Source of the DNA: Candidatus Latescibacterota bacterium
Lineage (GTDB): Bacteria > Latescibacterota > UBA2968 > UBA8231
Assembly (NCBI GenBank): GCA_021295675.1
Contig: JAGWBY010000069.1
Coordinates: 20,326-27,828 of the forward strand
Reading direction: 5' to 3'
Length of the DNA stretch: 7,503 nt
Shown here: piece after piece, positions 1-5,081 of the stretch
How positions within the stretch are numbered: the first letter of the stretch is position 1
Layout of the letters: the number at the start of each line of letters is the position of its first letter
The notes under the pieces: generated by a model
The model's database searches: none
Seen by the model: only the letters and a program-made list of their open reading frames with translations
Told to the model about the DNA's origin: nothing
Made by a program: the position numbers and the translations under genes

Positions 1-1
1 A

Positions 2-580
2 GAAGCCCTCGAAACCCACGGCCTCGCACCCGACAAAGGCGAAGTCCTCGTCACCGGCGCGGCCGGCGGCGTCGGCTCCCTATCCGTCCTACTCCTCGCC
101 TCGCTGGGCTACCAAGTCGCCGCATCCACTGGCCGCCCCGAGCTCGAACCCTATCTAAAAGACCTCGGTGCCCAGACCATCATCCCGCGCCAAGACCTTG
201 CCGAGCCATCCAACAAACCCTTGGAAAGTGCGCGCTGGGCCGCCTGCATCGACTCGGTCGGCGGCACCACCTTGGCCCGCGTCGTGGCCCAGATGAACTA
301 TGGGGGTTCCATCGCCTCGGTGGGCTTAGCCGGCGGTGCCCAACTCACAACCACCGTCATTCCCTTCTTGCTGCGCAGCGTCAACATCCTCGGCATCGAC
401 TCGGTCTTCTACCCAGCCGAGCGCCGCGCTGCCGCTTGGTCGCGCCTAGCCTCCGCATTGCCCTTAGAAAAATTAGATCGCATCTGCACTGAGGTCGGTC
501 TAGCCGACGTCCCCCGCCTCGGCAAGGACATCTTGGCGGGCAAAGTGCAAGGGCGCGTCATCGTCAATCCCAACCAGTAA
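2..580 (+). CDS. acuI: Acryloyl-CoA reductase (NADPH), AcuI/YhdH family, 3' part only
   Basis: This is the C-terminal 192 residues of a zinc-independent medium-chain dehydrogenase/reductase; the reading frame is open from base 2, so the N-terminal catalytic domain (about 130 residues, given the family's usual 325-330) lies outside the window. Seen directly: a nucleotide-binding loop TGAAGGVGS at visible residues 18-26, the block AQMNYGGSIASVGLAGG from about residue 94, YPAERRAAAW at 137-146 and a C-terminal GKVQGR at 180-185. From memory, E. coli YhdH/AcuI has closely matching blocks in the same order (TGASGGVGS, AQMNYGG, GLAGG, PPERRAQAW, IQGR). The family reduces acryloyl-CoA to propionyl-CoA with NADPH in the cytosol, which detoxifies acrylate, including that derived from DMSP. 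A distant quinone-oxidoreductase role cannot be excluded. The stop TAA overlaps the SD of the next gene, suggesting cotranscription. Confidence 0.88.
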   Translation, partial: EALETHGLAPDKGEVLVTGAAGGVGSLSVLLLASLGYQVAASTGRPELEPYLKDLGAQTIIPRQDLAEPSNKPLESARWAACIDSVGGTTLARVVAQMNYGGSIASVGLAGGAQLTTTVIPFLLRSVNILGIDSVFYPAERRAAAWSRLASALPLEKLDRICTEVGLADVPRLGKDILAGKVQGRVIVNPNQ

Positions 581-584
581 GGAA
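579..584 (+). promoter_or_regulatory. Ribosome binding site of the DUF4380-like gene
   Basis: AAGGAA begins inside the TAA stop of the preceding reductase gene and sits 8 bases before the ATG at 593. It fixes that start and suggests translational coupling of the two genes. Confidence 0.7.
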
Positions 585-592
585 AACACACT

Positions 593-1573
593 ATGCGCCG
601 ACTAACGCTTCTACTCCTCACCCTCGCCACCACCCAAATTGGAGCCGACCCCAACATGCCCGGTACCGACCGCATCACCTACTTCGGCTACGAAGACTGC
701 ATCCTCCTCGAAAACGACCACACCCGCGTCGTCCTCACCTCATCGGCTGGCCGCGTCCTCGAATACTCGCGCAAAGGTCCCAACGCCATCTACCTCGACC
801 CCGCGCAAGAAGGAGCAACCTTTGAGGGTGGGGACCCTCGCTTCGGCCCCACCGGCGGCCGCCTCGACATCGGCCCGGAAATGATCATCCCCGCTCATCC
901 CGACCTCTGGCTCGGGCAGTGGGAAAGCCAAATCACCGGCCCGCGCTCGGCCCGCCTAATTAGCAAAGAGGACGAGCCGACCGGCGTCCAACTCATCCGC
1001 GACTTCCAACTCGCCGAGGACTCCACCCATTTGAGCGTCACCCAGACCATCAAAAACGTCTCCGACAGCGCAAAACACTGGGGCCACTGGAGCCGCACCT
1101 TTGGCACCGGCGGCGGCATCGTGCTCATTCCCCTAACGCCGAGCCGCTTCCCGGATTCCTATGTCATGTACGGCCCCGGCCCGGTCATCAACTACCGCCC
1201 TGAAGACCCCAACATCCGCATCCGCGACAACTTCCTCGAAGTCCTCTCCACGCCGCTCAGAGCCAAGCTCGGCATGGACTCGCAAGCCGGGTGGTTTGCC
1301 TATCTCGATCGCAACGATCTGCTGTGGGTCAAGCGCTATCCTGTGTACCCCGACCGCCCCTACGGCGAATTGGCCGGGCTGACCATCTCAATATGGTATT
1401 ACGAGGATCTGATGTGCGAGTTGGAGCCGATCGGCCCGCGCGAGGACATACCCCCCGGCGGCGAAGCCTCCTTCACCGAGGACTGGTGGCTCCTGCCCTA
1501 CACCTACCCCCAAGACGGCAGCGACCTCGACCTCGAAGCCATCAGCGCCTTGGTGGAACGAGAGGCGCGCTGA
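593..1573 (+). CDS. Exported galactose-mutarotase-like protein (DUF4380-like)
   Basis: A 326-residue protein with a clear signal peptide: basic MRR, hydrophobic residues 4-17, and a probable cleavage near IGA (residues 16-18). The mature part is rich in beta strands and aromatic residues and resembles the galactose-mutarotase-like sandwich of DUF4380-type proteins. The supporting features are an early strand with ENDHTRVVLT (40-49), a GGRLDIGPE segment (88-96), HWGHWSRT (162-169) in the middle, CELEPIGP (275-282) and a late FTEDWWLLPY (294-303). His162, His165, Glu276 and Glu278 are candidates for a sugar-site acid/base pair, but this is inference; no mutarotase activity is shown. The single mature Cys pair (36 and 275) could form a disulfide. 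It probably binds or modifies a carbohydrate in the periplasm. The start is supported by the SD at 579-584. The upstream reductase has no obvious functional link. Confidence 0.7.
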   Translation: MRRLTLLLLTLATTQIGADPNMPGTDRITYFGYEDCILLENDHTRVVLTSSAGRVLEYSRKGPNAIYLDPAQEGATFEGGDPRFGPTGGRLDIGPEMIIPAHPDLWLGQWESQITGPRSARLISKEDEPTGVQLIRDFQLAEDSTHLSVTQTIKNVSDSAKHWGHWSRTFGTGGGIVLIPLTPSRFPDSYVMYGPGPVINYRPEDPNIRIRDNFLEVLSTPLRAKLGMDSQAGWFAYLDRNDLLWVKRYPVYPDRPYGELAGLTISIWYYEDLMCELEPIGPREDIPPGGEASFTEDWWLLPYTYPQDGSDLDLEAISALVEREAR

Positions 1574-1581
1574 GTATAAAA

Positions 1582-1614
1582 AACCGCCGCTAACTTATGA
1601 CGTTAGCGGCGGTT
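1582..1614. terminator. Bidirectional intrinsic terminator between convergent genes
   Basis: A perfect 13-bp stem (left arm 1582-1594 AACCGCCGCTAAC, right arm 1602-1614) encloses a 7-base loop. On the + strand it is followed by AATTTT, ending the reductase/DUF4380-like transcript 8 bases after the stop. On the - strand the stem's own U residues continue into TTTTTTAT (complement of 1576-1583), ending the transcript of the repeat protein that stops at 1677. The GC-rich core with A/T flanks is the classical symmetric form. Confidence 0.9.
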
Positions 1615-1676
1615 AATTTTCTGCCCGAAGTCAAATGCGACCCGAAGTTGGCCGTCTCATCGGCCCACGTCCTCCC

Positions 1677-3515
1677 TCACGGTAGCTTCGTCGTTTTCTT
1701 AGCTTCTACGCGCCCATCCACCTCGACCCGATAGAGATACACGCCGGCAGCCACATCCCTAGCCACCTCGTCGCGACCGTCCCACACAAACCGATGCGTA
1801 CCCATCGGTAGTGCCCCCTGCCACAACTGCCGCACCCGACGACCCAACACGTCGTACACCGTCAGCGACACCTCCGCCGCGTCCGTCGCCAAATCAAGGG
1901 GAATCATCACAGCCGGATTAAACGGATTGGGATAGCTGTCGCCCAGCCGATACTGCACCGGCACAGCACCCGCCGTCATCACTGCCGTCGGCTGCCCAGC
2001 CCCTGAATTCTTGAGCACATGCACGCCGCCCAAGGCCGAATCCAACACCACCAAGTCCAGGTCTCCATCGTCATCCACATCGCCGGTCAACACCCCGGTC
2101 CCATCGCCAATCAAGCGATGCGTCTCCTCTTCTTGGGTCGGATTCAAGCCCCCACCCCATTCGACAAATACCCCAAAGCCCGATGCTCGATTGCCGCCGA
2201 CAAACACCCAATCATCCACCCCATCGGCGTTCAAATCGCGCACCACCACCCACGTGCGCAGAAACAAATGCTCATCATACAGCACCTTCAATACTTCTTC
2301 GGACAGCCCCCCTTCCGCGGACCACCTTTTCACGACGAGTCCCATGTTTCCTTCATAGGAGTTGCGTTGAAGTTCCACGGGGATCTCCTTCTGCCCATCG
2401 CCATCAAAATCCCCTCTCATAGAATCAAACCTGCTGTAGTACAAATCCCATAGCGCTTCGCGATCGTCCGAACTTACAGTGAGTACCTCTTCCTCGAGAT
2501 CCGCTCCGATAGACCAAACCTCTACTTCGCCTCCATTCCACTTAAAAATCGCAAGCTCGTCTTGGCCATCTCCATCTAAGTCGCGGGCGAGTATATCCAA
2601 AAATCCTCCTACATCTTGAGTATATCCGATGCGCGCGCTTTCAAAGGACCCGCTACCATCATTGAGGGCCATGACCCAACCCCAAGGAGGTCTATAACCA
2701 GAGGGGGGATCACCCTGATAAGGGGCAAACCGAGTAGAGAAAAGATCTAAGTCGCCATCGCCATCTAAGTCGGTCAAGACGCCGCTCCCCAATCGAGCCC
2801 CTAAACCCGGTGTAATCGGATAAAAGACCGGGGGTGCAAAAAGACCAGGATCATCAAAGTGAAAATACTCCACCGGCGGCAAGGCTAATTCGCCCTGCGA
2901 GCGCTCTTCAGGGCCGGTCAACTCAATCCAGTCGATCTCAAAATGCCCAACCACCTCATCCACCGACCGGGGCTCCTCCGCTTCGTTTCGATCCAAGCTA
3001 AAACGCAGCCGAATATCCCGTAAAAGCCCCGCCCACACGATCTCATCTTCGTCGGAGAGGGAGAATTCTACTTCCTGCCATTCGGTCGTGTAAACAAAGT
3101 CTATGGAGGGGACCGCAAACCGGCTTTCTGACATCTCTGGATCGAGCCCTGGTGTCGCGAGGTTGAGCTCGTTGGTCCAAGTAAGCCTAACGCGCCCTAC
3201 CGTAGGGCGATCGTGCAGGGTGCGGAACCGAACTCGCACCCGGTCGAACAGGTGCGAATCGTAGCCGATGGGATAAGAAATCAAGACCGCGTTCGGATCA
3301 GGATCCTTTTCTCCCACCACCGAGGGCGAGACATCGACCCTCCACACGCCGTCTTCGACTTCCCCCGGGAACAGATAAAATTCATTTGGCCCTCCCCATT
3401 CAAACGCTCTTTTGGCGGACCACCCTTGCGTCGTCCCGTCGCCGAAATCCCACTTGACCGCCTCGGCGAGGCCGCTCCATAGCACTAAGCATCCAACAAC
3501 GGCGAATCTCAACAT
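1677..3515 (-). CDS. Exported FG-GAP/VCBS repeat protein with C-terminal FlgD-like sorting domain
   Basis: A 612-residue protein. Residues 1-19 are a signal peptide ending AEA. Residues 20 to about 200 form a beta-rich, aromatic module beginning KWDFGDGTTQGW and ending HFEIDWIELTG, similar in style to jelly-roll/galactose-binding-like modules but not assigned. Residues 240-505 hold five FG-GAP/VCBS-like repeats with Asp-rich loops: DLDGDGDLDL (249), DLDGDGQDEL (312), DFDGDGQKEI (369), DLNADGVDDW (427) and DVDDDGDLDL (479), spaced 52-63 residues apart. Such loops usually bind Ca2+ in beta-propellers. Residues 525-612 carry YPNPFNP (528-534), LTVYDVLGRRVR and AAGVYLYRVEV, the signature of FlgD-Ig/type IX-type sorting domains, so export to the cell surface is expected. 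ATG is preceded by GGAG with 8-base spacing. Ligand unknown; adhesion or polysaccharide binding is a guess. The gene is monocistronic, with its own promoter and terminator. Confidence 0.87.
   Translation of the reverse strand: MLRFAVVGCLVLWSGLAEAVKWDFGDGTTQGWSAKRAFEWGGPNEFYLFPGEVEDGVWRVDVSPSVVGEKDPDPNAVLISYPIGYDSHLFDRVRVRFRTLHDRPTVGRVRLTWTNELNLATPGLDPEMSESRFAVPSIDFVYTTEWQEVEFSLSDEDEIVWAGLLRDIRLRFSLDRNEAEEPRSVDEVVGHFEIDWIELTGPEERSQGELALPPVEYFHFDDPGLFAPPVFYPITPGLGARLGSGVLTDLDGDGDLDLFSTRFAPYQGDPPSGYRPPWGWVMALNDGSGSFESARIGYTQDVGGFLDILARDLDGDGQDELAIFKWNGGEVEVWSIGADLEEEVLTVSSDDREALWDLYYSRFDSMRGDFDGDGQKEIPVELQRNSYEGNMGLVVKRWSAEGGLSEEVLKVLYDEHLFLRTWVVVRDLNADGVDDWVFVGGNRASGFGVFVEWGGGLNPTQEEETHRLIGDGTGVLTGDVDDDGDLDLVVLDSALGGVHVLKNSGAGQPTAVMTAGAVPVQYRLGDSYPNPFNPAVMIPLDLATDAAEVSLTVYDVLGRRVRQLWQGALPMGTHRFVWDGRDEVARDVAAGVYLYRVEVDGRVEAKKTTKLP
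1914..1934 (-). other. YPNPFNP motif opening the C-terminal sorting domain
   Basis: Codons for YPNPFNP (residues 528-534 of the repeat protein) mark the beginning of the about 85-residue C-terminal domain. This motif is characteristic of Por-secretion/FlgD-Ig tails of large exported proteins in FCB-related phyla. It is the main taxonomic hint in the window. Confidence 0.8.
2052..2771 (-). repeat. Five FG-GAP/VCBS-like coding repeats
   Basis: The Asp-rich decapeptides are encoded at 2742-2771, 2553-2582, 2382-2411, 2208-2237 and 2052-2081. The DNA shows related blocks on the + strand, for example two copies of CCATCTAAGTCG near 2572 and 2762, but the copies have diverged. The repeats therefore reflect protein architecture, not a recent tandem duplication. 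Confidence 0.8.
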
Positions 3516-3523
3516 GACAACAT

Positions 3524-3527
3524 CTCC
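3524..3527 (-). promoter_or_regulatory. Ribosome binding site of the repeat protein gene
   Basis: GGAG on the - strand lies 8 bases before the ATG at 3515 and supports that start. Confidence 0.65.
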
Positions 3528-3548
3528 ATAGGTAAGTGAAAGGAACCT

Positions 3549-3576
3549 TTTATACCCATCTTCATCACGTACTCAA
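3549..3576 (-). promoter_or_regulatory. Candidate sigma70-type promoter for the repeat protein gene
   Basis: On the - strand, TTGAGT (3571-3576) and TATAAA (3549-3554) are separated by 16 bases; they match the consensus boxes at 4/6 and 5/6. Transcription would begin near 3542 and give a leader of about 27 bases containing the SD at 3524-3527. The spacing of all elements is natural, but the call rests on motif matching only, and the promoter rules of this lineage are unknown. Confidence 0.5.
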
Positions 3577-3703
3577 AAGATATCTTGGCAGGCCCACGCA
3601 ACCCATCCCTAAGATACAACCGCCGACGCCCTAAATCTAAATCATAGACTAGGGTTGCCTCAAGTTGAATTCCACTAGGCAAATATGCTTCTTTACATAC
3701 CCT

Positions 3704-4630
3704 ATGTCGTCTATTGCTTCTTCATCCTCTTCCCTCTTCCCTCGGTTCGCCGAGAACCGCATCGCCCTCGCCAACCAAGTCGAAATGGCGTATATCGACA
3801 ATGGCAAAGGGGATCATCCCCCCTTAGTAATCCTACACGGCATCTTTGACAACAAGGCCACTTGGTTCCGCTTGACCGCCCGCCTACCCGGCCACCGCAT
3901 CATCGCCCCCGACTTGATCGGCCACGGGCACAGCAGCAAGCCGACCTTTGCCGCCCGCCCGGCGCGCGAGCGTTACTCGCCGGATATGCAGGTTAGCTAC
4001 CTCGCGGCCTTTATCGCCGCGTTGGACTTAGACGACGTAATTCTCGTGGGCAACTCACTCGGTGGCGGCTTAGCCCTGCGCTTGTACCTCGACTTTCCCG
4101 CGCTCGCAGCTAAGGTGCGCGGCCTAGTGCTCATCGACGCAGCCGGCTATCCCCACAAACTTCCCGTACACGTGCGCACCCTCGGCAGCTCCCTAGGCAA
4201 GCTGTTGACCTACGCTCCGATCCACACCCTAGCGCGAACCTGCGGTCTGTTGCGCTTGGCTGTTTGGCGCACTTTCCGGCGCTGCTTCCACGACCGCAGC
4301 AAAATCCCCCCCGAACTAGCAACAGTCGCCCGCGCCGCGCTCGAAACACCCAACGCCGTGTACGCCTACCACTACTCAGCGCGGAACCTCGTACCACCCG
4401 ACGTAGCAACGTTCCACCAGCGCTTTGGCGACATCACCTGCCCGACCTTGGTTTTGTGGGGACAACAAGACCGCGTCTTACCCGTGCGCTCAGCCCACTG
4501 CTTCGCCGCCGACCTGCCCTGCGCCGACCTGCACGTCTTCCCCAACTGCGGACACGCGCCCCACCTCGAATACCCCGACGAGACCGCCGACTATATCGAG
4601 CGGTGGATAAAAGGGCGGGATATTAAATAA
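3704..4630 (+). CDS. Alpha/beta-fold hydrolase
   Basis: A cytosolic serine hydrolase of the alpha/beta fold, 308 residues from this ATG. Numbering here follows the longer form with a TTG start at 3665 (321 residues). The oxyanion-hole HG is at 58-59 (VILHGIF), the nucleophile elbow GNSLGG places Ser131, the acid is Asp269 in WGQQD, and the base is His297 in CGHAPHLEYP, so the full triad is present. A helical, Arg-rich cap lies between about 160 and 245. The family includes carboxylesterases, C-C bond hydrolases and acyl-ester hydrolases, and the substrate cannot be read from the sequence. Start choice is uncertain. ATG 3704 has no visible SD, TTG 3665 has only AGGG 10 bases upstream, and ATG 3785 also lacks an SD. 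The residues before about 30 are Ser-rich and not part of the fold. The 69-residue gene follows after 112 bases. Confidence 0.85.
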   Translation: MSSIASSSSSLFPRFAENRIALANQVEMAYIDNGKGDHPPLVILHGIFDNKATWFRLTARLPGHRIIAPDLIGHGHSSKPTFAARPARERYSPDMQVSYLAAFIAALDLDDVILVGNSLGGGLALRLYLDFPALAAKVRGLVLIDAAGYPHKLPVHVRTLGSSLGKLLTYAPIHTLARTCGLLRLAVWRTFRRCFHDRSKIPPELATVARAALETPNAVYAYHYSARNLVPPDVATFHQRFGDITCPTLVLWGQQDRVLPVRSAHCFAADLPCADLHVFPNCGHAPHLEYPDETADYIERWIKGRDIK

Positions 4631-4742
4631 TTACTTATCTTTTGCATGAATAAAATTTTGCCCCTCCCCGTAAATATGCCGGCAACTATTATCCAATACC
4701 GGCGTCTAAGCAGCAGCAAATCTTTTGACAAGGAGGGACAAT
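4631..4742 (+). other. Gap between hydrolase and small gene, with a weak hairpin
   Basis: This AT-richer 112-base spacer has no clear terminator for the hydrolase. A 7-bp stem with one G-U pair (4676-4682 with 4699-4705, 16-base loop) is possible but lacks a following T run. TTGACA at 4725-4730 looks like a -35 box, but the 17 bases after it run into the SD and coding start with no -10 box, so it is probably coincidental. Whether the small gene is cotranscribed with the hydrolase is open. Confidence 0.3.
4731..4736 (+). promoter_or_regulatory. Strong ribosome binding site of the 69-residue gene
   Basis: AGGAGG, a full anti-16S match, lies 6 bases before ATG 4743. It selects this ATG over the in-frame TTG at 4725, which overlaps the upstream flank of the SD itself. 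Confidence 0.85.
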
Positions 4743-4952
4743 ATGCCACTCTATCGCCACGCAGAAGCCTCGGGAGGCCCAGACGATATCCTCGTGATCG
4801 AGGATCGGGGAATGCTCGGGCAGGGCCAGCCCCGTTTCGAGTTTATCGACTCGCGTACCATCAAAGCCCATCCCCTCATCATCGAAGCCCTAATCGCCGA
4901 CTCCGAGCGTTTGTGGACTCTCGAAGAAATACTTGCCGACACAGAGAAGTGA
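4743..4952 (+). CDS. Small acidic protein of unknown function (69 residues)
   Basis: I do not recognise this protein. It begins MPLYRHAEASGG, continues with a likely beta strand DILVIEDRGML (15-25), a second segment PRFEFIDSRTIKAHP (30-44), and a likely amphipathic helical tail LIIEALIADSERLWTLEEILAD (45-66). It is rich in Asp/Glu, has no Cys, no signal peptide and no membrane segment, and should be cytosolic. Its reality is supported by the optimal AGGAGG SD at 6-base spacing, C-ending codons typical of the + strand genes here, and a perfect hairpin overlapping its stop. It lies 112 bases after the hydrolase and converges on the sulfatase gene. A small regulator, an adaptor or a conserved lineage-specific protein are all possible; the sequence does not decide. 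Confidence 0.72.
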   Translation: MPLYRHAEASGGPDDILVIEDRGMLGQGQPRFEFIDSRTIKAHPLIIEALIADSERLWTLEEILADTEK

Positions 4953-4979
4953 CGCGCTGTTCGCCCCAACGCGTCACTT
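4947..4979 (+). terminator. Hairpin overlapping the stop of the small gene
   Basis: The arms AAGTGACGCG (4947-4956) and CGCGTCACTT (4970-4979) pair perfectly over 10 bp around a 13-base loop; the TGA stop (4950-4952) is inside the left arm. The + strand continues AGCAAAAAACA, so there is no T tract, and neither strand gives a classical intrinsic terminator. It may act as a 3' end-stabilising structure or a weak terminator for the convergent transcripts. Confidence 0.45.
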
Positions 4980-5081
4980 AGCAAAAAACACCTGTTAGTC
5001 CCTCCCCCCGTCCTCTTCTTCTCGCCGGCAAAAATTCAGTCCATCCCCTAGCTCGATTTCTTCACAGGATAGTAGCAGCGG
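4953..5081. other. Convergent intergenic region
   Basis: A pyrimidine-rich 129-base spacer lies between the small gene and the sulfatase stop. Apart from the hairpin's right arm, it holds only a loose 6-bp stem with a roughly 20-base loop some bases before a T5 run on the - strand, too weak to call a terminator for the sulfatase transcript. Confidence 0.4.

Larger units (their letters stand above)
3516..3703. other. Divergent intergenic region
   Basis: About 190 bases separate the - strand repeat protein gene from the + strand hydrolase, if the latter starts at 3704. The left part holds the candidate - strand promoter. The right part contains the inverted hexamers TTGCCT (3655-3660) and AGGCAA (3677-3682), which flank the near-palindrome TTGAATTCCA. 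I see no convincing + strand promoter boxes with normal spacing and no RNA gene. Confidence 0.45.

Noticed and set aside
1624..1648. Direct repeat CCCGAAGT at 1624-1631 and 1641-1648
   Set aside because: Only 8 bases and two copies in a short spacer; chance is a sufficient explanation, and no binding-site family is suggested.
2019..2453. 144-residue + strand open frame inside the repeat protein gene
   Set aside because: It is antisense to the Asp-rich repeats, rich in His/Pro/Ile from the complement of DGDG codons, and has no SD or recognisable domain.
2300..2880. Lower-GC middle of the repeat protein gene as a recombined insert
   Set aside because: The Asp-loop repeats continue in frame on both sides with similar spacing, and the composition shift is modest by eye; no junction repeats are seen.
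4131..4409. 92-residue - strand open frame inside the hydrolase gene
   Set aside because: Arg/Cys/Gly-rich antisense shadow lying over the well-supported cap region of the hydrolase.
4725..4730. Perfect TTGACA as a -35 box
   Set aside because: The base run after it is the SD and the start of the small gene, and no -10 box occurs at 16-18 bases.
4646..4981. 111-residue + strand frame overlapping the small gene
   Set aside because: It has no SD, is Arg/Ser/Pro-rich low-complexity sequence, and competes with the frame that has the ideal AGGAGG.
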